From NCBI GenBank assembly GCA_021234155.1, contig JAJEKV010000260.1:374001-438000 (forward strand): 64,000 nucleotides of DNA, read 5' to 3'. Source of the DNA: Isoetes taiwanensis (lineage: Eukaryota; Streptophyta; Lycopodiopsida; Isoetales; Isoetaceae). Position 1 is the stretch's first letter; each line of letters opens with the position of its first letter. A program made the translations under genes and the position numbers. Positions 1-11,478 of the stretch are shown here, in pieces. The notes under the pieces were generated by a model. The model was not told where the DNA came from, did no database searches, and was given only the letters and a program-made list of their open reading frames with translations.

Positions 1-620
1 ATTCTCATTCTAGCAATTAAAATTGTTTTCTTTCTTTCTCTTTGTTTTGTGTTTGATTTGCATGTAGATTTGGTTTCCTTCTTGTAATCATCCAGAAAAA
101 TATATCCGGCATGCATTCAAGAGCCACAATTAGTGATCATTCTGTTATATCTTGTACTGATTCAAGAATGGTATAAACTTGTTTGTTCTAGAAGCATTAT
201 AAATTTTAGTATGTTATTTTGTTTATAGCAGCAATTTGGTGGCGGGATTAAGCTTAAATGTTTCCCCACGACTTTTTGTAAATACAGGTTTGTTTGAAAA
301 AAAAAAAAAGGTGGTGCATGAAGCTCTTACAGGAAAACTGATGGCAGAATTTAATGCTAGCTATAGGTGTAGTGATGCATCTATAGGAAAGAATAAGGGC
401 TGAATTTTATGCAAGCTTATGCTGCAAATGCTTTAGCATGGCTTCTAAATACAGGTTAGCTTGGAGGAATGTGGTGCATTCTGATTTTTTTTTTGGCATA
501 TTGAAGACTTAAAGTATTACGATATGTAATTCCTTTTCTATATGATACTTTCTTACGTCTCGTTAATTTTGTAAGCAGGGACTATTATAGGTGCGAAGGT
601 GGCATTTGCGAGCAATCAAG
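1..620. other. AT-rich DNA upstream of the broken transposase gene
   Basis: No coding region is recognised. The stretch is AT-rich with an A-run near 299-310. It probably holds the 5' flank or untranslated part of the transposase-like gene that starts at 621. An AG followed by coding sequence near 578 could be a splice acceptor, but this is not established. Confidence 0.4.
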
Positions 621-1328
621 ATGGAAGAAGTGGAGCAAAGAAACTTTATGGGAAAGAGGAAGAGGACAAGAGAGCAGGAGACTCTAAAGAAGAGGAAACA
701 AAGAAAGAGAAAAAAAGAAGAGAAGAATGCTTTGATGCAGGAGTCCAAAGCTTATGCCAATCAAGTGAGTAAACAAAAGATTGTGTCTAATCTAGTGTTC
801 TCATTCAAAAGGCAAGTTTGTCAAATGGATTTGGAAGAGAAAAGGGAAGTGCTAAATGATTTCTTGAAGCACAAAGAAATGAAGGATGTCACTGCTGATC
901 ACTTGAAGGATTCAGAAGTCAAAAGCCATGTGATTGAGAACATTCGAGAATCTATTCAGACTATAAAAGGATCTAGTAGTTTAGATTCTATGGCTGCAAG
1001 AAGAAGTGTACTTGCCATGTCTATTGGGAAGGAGAGTTTAAATCAAGCTATTAGCAAGAGAAGTTTGGGAAAAGTTTTGGGAGTCCATCCTAGATGTATT
1101 GCAGCAGCCAAGGAAAAACGTAAAGAAGTGGAGTTTAATAAGGAAGGATGGGTATATTTTAGAAGGTCACGGAGGTTTGATTCAATTGACAAATATGTCA
1201 TTGAGCTGGCTCAAAGTTTTTGGGACACAAATACAAGAGTTTCCCCTAATGCAAAGGATGTGAAGTTCAGAAGACTGGAAAGAAATGTGAAGGAGGAACA
1301 TGCTACACATTATCTGGAGGATACTCAG

Positions 1329-1843
1329 GTGCAAATTATCTTTTGTTGATTTTTTTTGTGATATGTGCATCATTTATAGATGTAGTTGTTGTCGCAGCTT
1401 ATGTAGATGCAGTTGGTGTTGCAGCTAAGGTTTGAAGTACAGTTCTTAATATGCAACTTAAACATTTCGAGCTGCTACAGTTGGTGGCTGAGATTCAACT
1501 TAGGTTGTTAGTCTGCAGTTGGTGTTGCAGTTAGTGTTTGAGCTCCATTACATAGTTTCAGTTTGTGTTGCAGAGAGCATGTTAAATAGTTAGACTACAG
1601 TTAGTGTTTGCAAGTGTTGAGTTATGTCGATTGGTTGCAGGTTTGTGATTATGTTTGTTGCGATTCTGATTGGTGTTGCACTTATGACCATTAGTTGCAG
1701 GTTGTATGTTTGTAGTTTGTGTTTCTGTTGTCATAGTGAGTTCTGATGGCGGGTTTTATAGTTGCAATTAGAGTAGAGTTACATGTTCATGTGTACTTGT
1801 TATTTGACATGTTACTCACATATTTCTTAATTATGTTTTGCAG
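1329..1843 (+). other. Intron of the transposase-like gene with degenerate repeats
   Basis: The donor is CAG|GTGCAA at 1328/1329 and the acceptor is TTATGTTTTGCAG|TCAGAG at 1843/1844; the join keeps phase 0. Inside, degenerate copies of a TTGGTGTTGCAG-like word recur between about 1380 and 1700. A similar word follows the end of the gene at about 11530. Confidence 0.6.
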
Positions 1844-3641
1844 TCAGAGATGTTCATTAAATTCAAAGAGCAGCACCCGCAAATTACAATTGGCCAAAGA
1901 GCATTTGAAAAGCTAAAACCATGGTATGTAATGAAATTGAAACAGTTCAATTCATGTTGTTGCATTCATCATGTGAGGCTGCGGATGCTCTTGGATGGCT
2001 TAAATTCACTTAGAAATATGCATGTAGAATGTTGCACTTTGTGCATGTGAGGTATGCCAATCTACAGGCCAACTATGTGCTGCCAAGACTAAGAAGTATA
2101 AGTCAACCACTCAGCTCTGGCAATCCATAATAAAATCAAGAATTCCACAAGAAAGATTGCATTTATGGAGATTGTGGCAGTGTGGTGTGTCTCGACTTCA
2201 TGTGTCCTCTAGAGTTGTCAGAAGAAGGATTTGTGAGTTGGGAGTCTTGGGATTATGAGGAAGGAGGTAAGGATAAGTGGGGAAACAAAAAAAAGTACTC
2301 CAAGCGTCTGTGGAGGAAAACAAAACCAAAAGATCTTATGCACACATTGATTGGACAGATTGGCAAAGTTTCCAGGTGCGGCTTTAGGCACAAATGTATG
2401 TTAGACAACCTCCCTTTTGGGGTTATTGTATCTGTAGTAGACTTTGCAGAGAACTTCACAATTCAGATGTAGGATCAAGTTCAATCTGCGTACTGGACAA
2501 GCAAACAGGTCACCATTCTTGTACAAATCACATACTATTTGGAGCCTTCATCAGGTGACGTCATCAAGGACACCCATTACTATATATCTGATGATACAAA
2601 ACATGACACACTATTCGTCCAGCATGCATTTATGATGCATCACTTAATTCATGAAAGACGAGGGCATACATCCAAAAAGCATTGGGTATTTTGGATGGGT
2701 GATCCCAATTCAAAGCTGCCCGGCCATTCTATTTTGTAGGAAGATATTCGCATGAGACACTCATTGAAATGATGTGGAATTTTTTCGGCTCCAATCACGG
2801 CAAAGGGGAGCATGATGGGAAGGCTGCAGAGTTGAAACGGTGGCTAAGGGAGATGATGAAGAGATCACAGTCTATAAAAGTAGAATGTGCTGCTGATATT
2901 GTGAATATAGCCAGGGAGAATTTCACAGCTGTTGCTCCATCTTCAAGTGTGAACAAGAAACCAGTAAGAAGGTCGTTTTGGGAAGTGATAAATGTGGATA
3001 GAAAGAATGCATGGGGTGCTGAGACTGTGGAGGACACGAGGAACATTCATTCTGTGCATGCATTTAACTTAGCATCTCCTACGCAATTGCATATAAGGCG
3101 TTTATCTTGTTTCTGTGCATATTGCCTTGATGCACAATGGGAGAAGTGTCTGAACAAGGAATATGTAGATGATTGGGAGCTCATAGTTGTTGAGCCAAGC
3201 AAGGCTATAGCTGATGAATACGAGTTGTGCAGATCTGAAAGAGCTCTATTTTCTGGAGATGCAGCTGTGTTGAGTGATTTGGTAAGGGAAGGAGATAACT
3301 TCGCTGTTGCAACTCCAAAGGACAATGACGAGGACACTTTATTTTGGATGTTATTGTGTACGAAAGAGAAATATGTGGTTCAGACAGATTTTAAAGCCTA
3401 TGGGAATTGGTTTTATAAAGGGGAAGAAGTTTTAGAGGGAACTTACTACAAAAAAGTCCCAAGATCGCTTACAGGTTACACTTTATGTTCTAACGAGCCA
3501 AAAGGCATTGTTTATGCTACCCAAGTTTGCGCAATAAGACTTGATATGGCACAAGCAAAACATAGGCTGAAAGGAAACCAGGTTGTTTACAAACTTTGTG
3601 AAGCTGACAGTGAAAAGATTTTAGACAATCTCCCTGATGTG

Positions 3642-3644
3642 CTA
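3642..3644 (+). repeat. Target-site duplication CTA, left of the CACTA-like element
   Basis: The codon CTA is directly followed by the terminal CACTACC. It matches the CTA at 11479-11481. Confidence 0.8.
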
Positions 3645-4100
3645 CACTACCACCCCAAAACTGGGTCCACATGTTGTTTTTCAGTGTCTTTTTTGCAAAA
3701 AAACAACACCAAAAAACTACGTGTTGTTTTTTGTCCGGATTTGCTAGAAATGACGTGTAGTTTTTAGCAAAATTTTTATACATGTAGTTTTTTTTGTAAA
3801 AGTCTACGCGTAGACTTTTGCCAAAATTGTCTACATGTAGGAATTACATGTATTTCTATATGTTGTTTTTTAAATGTAGCTGTAATTTTCAAGTGTTGTT
3901 TTCTTAAGAAATAGACATGTGGTTCATAATAAAACATGAAGATCCACATGTTGTTTTTAACTGTTGTTTTGCAAAAAAACAACGCTAAAAAACCGCATGT
4001 GGTTCTTAATAAAACTTGAAAATCCACATGTTGTTTTTAACTGTTGTTTTGTAAAAAAAAACAACGCCAAAAAACCATGTATCGAATTTTGTCCGACTGT
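3645..4100. repeat. Left subterminal repeats of the CACTA-like element
   Basis: After the terminal inverted repeat come variants of CCACATGTTGTTTTTAACTG, TTTTGCAAAAAAACAACGC and CATGTGGTTCTTAATAAAAC (notably 3900-4080). They mirror, in inverse orientation, the ACTACACC/AACCACACC repeats near the right end. Confidence 0.6.
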
Positions 4101-5730
4101 TGCTTTAGAGTATTGTTTCTCATAAAGAAGAATTTTGATATATAGATGTGGTTTATAAAAATAAATGGTTCCAGGTGTTATTCTCGATAAGAGACATGGT
4201 TTGAATGCCTTTGAAGGTAATAAAACTAAAAACAAATTCTAAATGACTTTCATTCACATTTAGTTCTAGACTTCTTTTTTCTTTTCAAGTCTTGAAATGC
4301 TTCATATATTATGTTTGGTTCTAAATTTAATTCTTTCGGTTTAGAATTGCAAATAGCCTTACACAACCATTGGAAAACATATTCTTATTGACCTTTATCT
4401 CATAAATAGAACAAACATTGGAAAACCTATTCTTATTTAACTTAATTTCCCAAAATTCCAGTTACTATTCACATACAAAACAATACAAACAAAACAGAGA
4501 TTGTAAAACTGCTTTCAACAATAGAACAGGAACTTGGGAAGGGGTTTCTTTTGCAGCGAATTTGCCTTGCTGCCATCAAATTTAGCAAGAAGCACATTGC
4601 TTTGAATCCGTCAAAGACCTTTGATTCTGTGGCTGAGAAAAATTGGATTGTCTTTCTCTTCATTTACGCCTGATATTCTCAGTAATTGCATACATCAAAA
4701 TCTCAGTAATTCCCACATCAAAATCTCTAGTTCTTCATTGTAAGCCATTCGAATACCCCTAAAATCAAGGCCACAGACCTTAACATGATGATTTCAGCTC
4801 TTAGAATCCCCGGTGACGAAATAAAATCGCCAGCGGGCTGCTTGAGAAATATCCTCAACATAGTGCGACAGCTGCCATGGCGGAGTTGGCTTGTTGCAAT
4901 AAATTCAGAAAATATCATTGGAGGAAAAGCCATGGAAGGGCGAGACTATTATGCTAAAAGAATGCTTCTGCATCTCCTATCTGCACTTGCTTTGGTCTGG
5001 GGAAAAAATGTGGAGGAAAAAAAGGGCAAAGCTTTTGAAGGTGTAGGAGCTCCAGCGATGGCGGAAAGAATAAAGTACCAAACTGGGTTATGTTTGCTAG
5101 AACGGATTGAAAGTTCAGGGAAGCACAAAAAGTGGCAGAATCAAGAAGAACAGAGAGAAAGAAAAATGAGAACATTAAATTTGGGTATCCCATTCCGTAA
5201 TCGGAATCGCAAGGGCGAGCGAGCCGCCACAGCATTTGGCCAAGCCGACCTGCATAGACCTGTTTTCTTCGGCTGCTGCTCCCCGATTTGATCCATGGAT
5301 GGCTCCGGTGGCCAAGCTGCTGGCTATGGCGATAATCAAAGTCGCCCAAGCATTCTCGCTACCGGGGAGGGAAACCATAGAAAAGGCAAGGCCTGCTTGG
5401 CCCAACCAATCGCGTGAGGAGGCCTAGATCGAAATCTAGGCCGTCTAAATTATTTAATCTGAGCCATTCATATTAGCGGGAAGAAACACATAGTTAAGAC
5501 AATAATGAAGATTTAATTTGAGCCATTCATCTTAGCGAGAAGAAACACAATAATGAAGGTACGTGGATTTCGATCTGACCGTCCATCTCGGCCATCCAGA
5601 TTATCGATGGTAGCGCAGATTAAAAATAGATTGGATCCATTGCTACAACATATTGCGTGGCTCGTTGCACCCATGTCGAACGTGTCTATCTATCATTCTT
5701 CTAAGTGTTATTATGGGAAACTTGGCCATG
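4101..5730. other. Interior of the CACTA-like element, no recognised gene
   Basis: Opposite-strand open frames overlap at 4785-5291 (+, 168 codons), 4954-5349 (-) and 5175-5405 (-, hydrophobic start). None matches a family I recognise. A minus-strand TTTTTTCCCCAG at about 5000 resembles a splice acceptor, so a captured gene fragment on the minus strand is possible. A short duplication (CATTGGAAAAC.TATTCTTATT) lies at about 4370-4440. Confidence 0.3.
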
Positions 5731-6739
5731 CATAAAGGTAAAGGGGGCCACATTTCGCTTTTTCAGCCAATTTTAAATCGAGTAATAGTTCTTGTTATGG
5801 TCGGGTTGATTTCAGGTCACCGATCACTTGATTTTTATCTGAGAAATATACTTGATCGGATAACATAAAAATTACACGGATATTCAATCAAAAACAACAG
5901 TATTATAGAAGTTTAGGAAACATCGTATTATAGAAATTGAAGAAGCGGTGATCAAAAAGCGATCGATCGAATGCAATGATAAGCTAGGCATATTCTTGGA
6001 CCGATTTGGCATAGAAATAAGCCATGCATGTTCTTGAAACAAAGGATCTAACCTGTCTAACACACTCCCCGGCGCATCCACGTAAATGTAGGCACCTAAA
6101 TCCATAAAAAATGCGTTAGAAAAGCAAAGATACTAAATAATCCAAAAAAAAGGCATGGTTATGATGTTACCTGAGAAATCTTTAGGAAATATCCTTCCAA
6201 ATCTATCAGAAAGCAGTAAACACGGATCTTAGCACTCTGTTATTGACACATTAACAGAAAAACTTCGACAAAATCTACGAAACCTCGACTATGGCCTATG
6301 GCGACGTCCGAACTCGAGAAATCAGCTATGGCGGCCCAAAGACTCAAAAATCCCCAAGAACACAAAGATTGAGCACAAAATAATGGCTTCGCCAAGAAAT
6401 CGCCTAAATCTCTGAAACCTCGGCTATGGCGACGTCCGGAACTCAAAAATCAGCTATGGCGGCGTCCAGCACTCAAAAATCCCCAAGAACACAAAGATTG
6501 AGCAAAAAGCAATGGCGCTGCTCCAAGAAATCGCCTATATCAACATCTAAAGCATGCAAAATGCTATACAAACCCAAAAAACAAGAAGGCCCATGCCAAA
6601 CATGACATCGCCATAGCTCATTGTCGACGGCTATGGCGTGGAACCATCGCCGAAAAAAGGAGGTAAGAAAAAAAAAACTTTATAAATGATGCCGACGTGG
6701 CATCCAGCTGGCCAAAATGTGGCCCCCTTTACCTTTATG
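5731..6739. mobile_element. About 1-kb element with 25-bp perfect terminal inverted repeats
   Basis: Positions 5731-5755 (CATAAAGGTAAAGGGGGCCA and on) and 6715-6739 are perfect inverted copies of 25 bp. No transposase is visible inside, so this looks like a non-autonomous TIR element nested in the CACTA-like element. The ends are partly palindromic, so I cannot fix a target duplication or the superfamily. A weaker inverted similarity also links about 5628-5680 (outside the left arm) with about 6010-6065. Confidence 0.55.
6285..6545 (+). repeat. Tandem duplication, about 130-bp unit
   Basis: Two adjacent copies share CTATGGCGACGTCCG, AATCAGCTATGGCGGC and CCCCAAGAACACAAAGATTG, with a CCAAGAAATCGCCTA end. 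They differ by scattered substitutions and indels. It lies within the 5731-6739 element. Confidence 0.6.
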
Positions 6740-6741
6740 TA

Positions 6742-6892
6742 AGGTAAAGGCCGCCAACGATTCGGCGAAAAGAGCTGGCGGGTGTGAGGTTTATTTGGCA
6801 GACCGCCATGCTCTGACTCAGCGCCCGCCCAAACTCACCTCATCAGCCGCCCGGGCCTTTTCGCGAAAAAGTGGCCTAAATGGCCTTTACCT
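6742..6892. mobile_element. MITE-like hairpin, about 150 bp
   Basis: AGGTAAAGGCC at 6742-6752 and GGCCTTTACCT at 6882-6892 are inverted. Inner arms also pair imperfectly (CGGCGAAAAGAGCTGGCGGG with CCGCCCGGGCCTTTTCGCG). It abuts the right end of the 5731-6739 element and shares the GGTAAAGG terminal word, so the two may be related. Confidence 0.5.
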
Positions 6893-7876
6893 ATTACAAA
6901 TATTTTCTTCTAACACCCTTGTTTTTTAATGAAATTTGTCTCCCAAACGTTGTTTCATCAGAATTGAATCAGAATGCACGAGGACCCCAACTTGATTTGA
7001 ACATTTGTCTAATTGTGAGGAAACGAAATTTTAATTTACCCTTATAATCTAAGTGGCGTCAATGTCTAGCATAGTGTGGAGAAATTATGGTTCTAACTTG
7101 ATATCCATGGGTATTGTCTATATCCTTGTTGCATATAATGGTAATCCATTAAACTATGCCTAGAAACTAACTTTGATTTTTGAATAAGTGTGTCCCTTGC
7201 AGGCCACCATGCTTGAAATTTTCAATGGTCTAGTCCTTTTGTCCATCATTTCCACATTGTTGATGCACAATACCTTTAAATTAATGAGACATATAAGCCA
7301 ATTAATGATAAGGCATGTAAGAGTGGCCCTCGTTATTCAAGTGGTGCCTAGGCCATCCTTCAGATATATCAGTACTAGCCATGGAAGCTTTGTGAAGCGA
7401 GGGCCCAAGGCAGAGGATTTCGATGATGCTTCTCCCTATATTTGCGAATTTTGGTGTTTGCCTGTGCAACACGCATTGAAATATATGGCAAATTTTGTTT
7501 CAATGATTTTAATATGTATTTTATTCCTCTTTCAATGGTAAGCCAATGAAAAACAAAAACAATTAGAGTGAATAGTTCAAATATTTTATGGTATTCAAAC
7601 CATTAAGGATGTGGTGTTTTAGCATGAACAAGGCGATTAGGATTTAGATTTAATTATAATTGAACTTTTACGCACTTGTACAGAAATACTTTCTATCGGA
7701 TCCTTATATACAAATTTTCCTATCTAGTGAACAAAAATAGCAGTACCGTTCTTAAAAGGAAAAAAAAAAACACTTTTACAATGCAATACTCGGATCACAA
7801 TCTCAGTTGCTCATCTTGGCCATTGGATGCGATATAACTATATCATGCATGTTTTTCTAAATTTTGTCATTTTTAA
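6893..7876. other. AT-rich interior of the CACTA-like element
   Basis: A 117-codon frame at 7188-7541 (+) has a hydrophobic C-terminus but no recognisable domain. Its codon pattern is not convincing. Nothing else is supported. Confidence 0.25.
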
Positions 7877-8965
7877 ATTTTGCCATGTCTCATGTTGAGT
7901 CTATGTGGCATGTTTGAGCCACATGTCGGTTGAGCCATGTGCCATGTTTGAGGGGGCATGTTTGAGCCCTCAATGGACTCGGCTAGACCCTCTATCGTAC
8001 AACACAACTTTTGCATAGTCCAATGCCACGTCTTGCTTGCCACTATTACTTATCTCACTCATAAATCTCCCCTTTTCCCCTTTTAATTGGCCTAGTCATT
8101 TTCTATCTAAAGTGCATAAAATGCTTAGTCATCATGTCACATGCCCACCATCCAAAGAAATGCCATGTCACCATGGAGAAATGTGTTTTTTCTATAAATT
8201 GAAAAGTTGTGTAGGCAAATTCTTTATTTTCCACCCCTTTATATTTTGCCACCTCACCACTCATCTTTGCCACCTCACCATACTCATGCCATGTCATCTC
8301 CCATAATTTTTGCAAATAGTCACCTTCTCAAAAAGAAAGAATTTTGCTTTTTTTTTTCATGCCACCTCATCATTCTAGTGCCATATCATTGCCATGTCAC
8401 ATTATGTGCCACTATTCCACTCTACATTGCCCACTGCTCCAACGAAGGATTTTTCACCACAACATGCAGGCATGTTTGAGCCTAGGGGCATGTTAGAGCC
8501 ACGTGTCATGTTTGACGCTAGGTGGCATGTTTAAGCCTATGTGGCATATTTGAGCCTAGGGCATGTTTGACCCAAAGGGCAATGCTTGAGCCTAGGTGGC
8601 ATGTTTGAGCCTATGTGGCATTTGCGCCAAAGGTATTTGAGGCTATGTGGCATGTTTGAGCCTAGGACATGTTTGACCCTAGGGGCTGCTTGAGCCTAGG
8701 TGGCATGTTTGAGTCGAGTATGTGGTACATTTGAGTCTATATGGCTTGCATGAGCCAATCTAGCATGTTTGAGCCTAAGGGCATGCTTGAGCCTAGGGGC
8801 ACAACATTTCAACCATAAGAAAACATACAAACTTGTATCTCATTCTTTCAAAAAATAAATCATTTGAAAGGGTTTTTTTATAACCCTAGTGGCATGTTTG
8901 AGCCATGTGTTCTGTTCTGAGCCTAGTGGCATGGTTGATACTATGTGGCCAATTTATAGTTTTGA
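7877..8965. repeat. Dispersed copies of the 19-bp minisatellite
   Basis: GGCATGTTTGAGCC-type units occur at about 7880-7975 and densely at 8465-8815 and 8885-8950. They are interrupted at about 8020-8460 by a CCACCTCAC/GCCATGTCA-rich stretch. This is the degenerate left part of the array that continues at 9484. Confidence 0.65.
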
Positions 8966-9483
8966 GTGCGGGGAGTTGCACATCCATTGTCGGGGGCCAT
9001 AGGGAGAGGGCATTTGGGACAAACCGCTACGGAAGGTTTTAAGGGTCCATCTTCGGCTTCAACACCGCCCCTCTACGTGATGACACTGCGTGCAAGATCT
9101 TGGTTGAATCAAACTAGGATATCGCCTCCAAAACATAAACCCTTCAATAAACACGGCAACACACGGGGTTTACATTTTGAAGGCCAAAACATGCTAGTTT
9201 TCATGGATAACTTTCGGTGCACCATCTCTAAATATGCATGCGAGCCATGACAATGAAGAAACGAGGTCTGAATTTATCGGCCATACTGTGAATAATCCCA
9301 AACAATGTCTTGATACCGCAAAAGCGACTCTTGACTTTTTGTTTGCCACTTCGAGAGGAGGATAGATCCAAACTCGGTTTTGTGTTAGTTCGGTTGTTTT
9401 GCGTCTTCAACTATGACTTCTCAAAGAACGTCCCAAGTGCAAATGACCAAAACGGCCTCCAAAACGTAAACCCTTCAAGAACC
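8966..9483. other. Non-repetitive spacer inside the minisatellite
   Basis: A 94-codon plus-strand frame is present (8966-9250) without recognisable domain. A short near-repeat (CCTCCAAAAC.TAAACCCTTCAA) occurs at about 9125 and 9450. It may be captured unique sequence. Confidence 0.3.
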
Positions 9484-10585
9484 TTGGCATGTTTGAGCCA
9501 CCTTGGCATGTTTAAGCCTAGATGTTATGTTGGAGCCCACGGCGTATGTTTGAGCCACCTTGGCATGTTGGAGCCTAGGTGGCATGTTGGAGCGTGGAAT
9601 GTTTGAGCCACCTTGGCATGTTTGAGCCTAGGTGACATGTTGGAGGCTAGGTGGCATGTTTGAGCCACCTTGACATGTTGGAGCCTAGGTGGCATGTTGG
9701 AGCCCACATGGCATATTTGAGCCACCTTGGCATGTTGGATCCTAGGTGGCATGTTGGATCCTAGGTGGCATGTTGGATCGGCGTGGCATGTTTGGGGCCA
9801 CCTTGGCATGTTTGAGCCACCTTAGCATCTTTGGAGCCTAGGTGGCATGTTGGAGCCACCTTGGCATGTTGGAGCCTAGGTGACATGTTGGAGCCCACGT
9901 GGCATGTTTGAGCCACCTTGGTATGTTTGAGCCTAGGTGGCATGTTGGAGCCTAGGTGGTATGTTGGAGCCCACGTGGCATGTTTGAGCCACCCTGACAT
10001 GTTGGAGCCTAGGTGGCATGTAGGAGCCTGTGTGGCATTTTTGAGCCACCTTAGCATGTTGGACCTCGCGTGGCATACACCTTGGCATGTTTGAGCCTAG
10101 GTGGCATGTTGGAGCCTAGGTGGCATGTTTGAGCCACCTTGGCATAGGTGGCATGTTGGACCCCGCATGGCATGTTTGAGCCACCTAGGTGTTGGTGCCT
10201 AAGCAAAGCATGCTTGAGCCAGCTTAGCGGGTTGGAGCCCACATGGCATGTTTGAGCCACCCCGACATGTTGGAGCCGGGTGGCATGAAGCCCACGTGGC
10301 ATGTTTGAGCCACCTTGGCATGTTTGAGCCTAGGTGTCATGTTGGAGCCTAGGTGGCATGTTTGAGGCACGTTGGAGCCTAGCTGGCATGTTGGAGCCTA
10401 CGTGGCATGTTGGAGCCTATAGGTGGCATATAGGAGCCCGCATGGCATATTTGAGCCACCTTGACATGTTTGAGCCTAGGTGGCATGTTGGTGCCTAGGT
10501 GGCATGCTTGAGCCACCTTGGCATGTTGGCACCTAAGTGGCATGTTGGAGCCCCGTGGCATGTTTGAGCCACGTTGGATCTAACC
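9484..10585. repeat. 19-bp minisatellite array
   Basis: Units follow GGCATGTTKGAGCCTAGGT and GGCATGTTTGAGCCACCTT, 19 bp each, with about 55-60 tandem copies. Three units make 57 bp, so any frame that avoids stops repeats with a 19-residue period. This explains the long minus-strand open frames here (9525-10561), which I do not regard as genes. Confidence 0.85.
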
Positions 10586-11478
10586 GATTGAAGTTATTTT
10601 TCACCGAATGTAAAACAATACGTTACATTCCCAAAGTTGAGCACACAAACAATATTCCGTGTGGTGGTGCTTTGCTTAAAAAATAGCCTCAAAAAACTAT
10701 ACTTAAGAAATAGGCACAGAAAACTACGCCACTTCAGAGAACCACATACAGAAAAAAAAACCACTTAAAACTACACCTACTTAAAAACCACACCTCAAAA
10801 AACCATACTTACTTTAAAAAACAGCTACGTAAAAACTATACCTAGTTATATAAACCACACAAAAAAAAAAAAAAAATCATACTTCCTTAAAAACAGCTTC
10901 TTAAAAACTACACCTAATTATAAACTACACCACTTGAGGAAAACCATACTTCATTAAAAAAACCACTTAAAAACTACACCCGCTTATATACCACACTTCC
11001 AAAAAACCATACTTCTTCTTTAAAAATAGCTATTTAAAAACTACACCCACTTATAAACGACACCTCAAAAACAACACCTCGATTAAAAAAATTACAACAC
11101 TTCAGAAAACCATACTTCCTTAAAAACAACCACTTAAAAACTACACCTCCTTATAAACCACACTTCAAAAAACTATACTTCCATAAAAAAAGCGACTCTT
11201 AAAAAACTACACCTAGCTATAAACTACACCTCAAAAACAACACCTTCTTAAAAACAACACCCCTCAAAAAATAAGCAACACTTCTTTTAGAAAAATGACA
11301 CCTCAAAAAAGACCACACCTTCAAAAAAAAAAAAAAAAACTATAGCTCCATAAAAAAACTACACCGCCTCCTTAATAAACCACACCTCCACATAACCACA
11401 TGTAGATTTTTTGGAACAACGACATGTGGTCTTTTTGTTCACTGTTGTTTTAGGTGTGGACCCGGTGGGGTGGTTGTG
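10586..11478. repeat. Right subterminal repeats and terminus of the CACTA-like element
   Basis: From about 10660 to 11410 there are dozens of variants of TTAAAAACTACACC, TATAAACCACACC and AAAAAACCATACTTCC, giving an A/C-rich, G-poor strand. The terminal inverted repeat follows and ends GGTGGGGTGGTTGTG at 11478. Confidence 0.75.

Larger units (their letters stand above)
621..3644 (+). pseudogene. Broken DDE-type transposase-like gene, 5' and main part
   Basis: Exon 1 is 621-1328: a very basic N-terminus (KRKRTREQETLKKRKQ) followed by about 200 residues. A GT-AG intron (1329-1843) joins in phase 0 to exon 2, which reads FKEQHPQITIG and a Cys/His patch (CCCIHH). Further on come VDFAENF (about 2449), SDDTKHD (about 2590), DG-x-SQFK (about 2694-2714) and SNHGKGEHDG (from about 2790), then a Cys-rich region and a BAH-like part to 3644. 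These motifs, in this order, match a family of transposase-like proteins I know mainly from cnidarian and fish genomes; that assignment is from memory. The three Asp-containing motifs are plausible DDE residues. Decay: frameshifts near 2040 and 2695, a TAG at 2470-2472 directly after the first motif, and a TGA at 2700-2702. The CACTA-like element interrupts it at 3645. The superfamily is unassigned and the outer ends are not found. Confidence 0.7.
3645..11478. mobile_element. CACTA-like DNA transposon, 7834 bp, apparently non-autonomous
   Basis: The left end starts CACTACCACCCC and continues to GGGTCCACA. The reverse complement of the right end starts CACAACCACCCC and also continues to GGGTCCACA, so imperfect terminal inverted repeats of about 28 bp are present. 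The flanks are CTA (3642-3644) and CTA (11479-11481), the 3-bp target duplication typical of CACTA/EnSpm. The element sits inside the transposase-like frame, which resumes in phase at 11479. Both ends carry A/C- or T/G-rich subterminal tandem repeats, another CACTA hallmark. I find no TnpD/Tnp2-type transposase, so it is probably mobilised in trans or carries captured and accumulated DNA. The superfamily call rests on ends, duplication length and subterminal repeats only. Confidence 0.8.

Noticed and set aside
9525-10561. Series of minus-strand open frames rich in CHLGSNMPPRLQHAKVAQ-like repeats
   Set aside because: They arise from the 19-bp minisatellite, whose 57-bp triple unit keeps a frame open. 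No start context, domain or flanking gene structure supports a protein.
7877-10585. Minisatellite as a CRISPR array
   Set aside because: Units are tandem 19-bp copies without unique spacers, in a eukaryotic transposon, with no cas genes.
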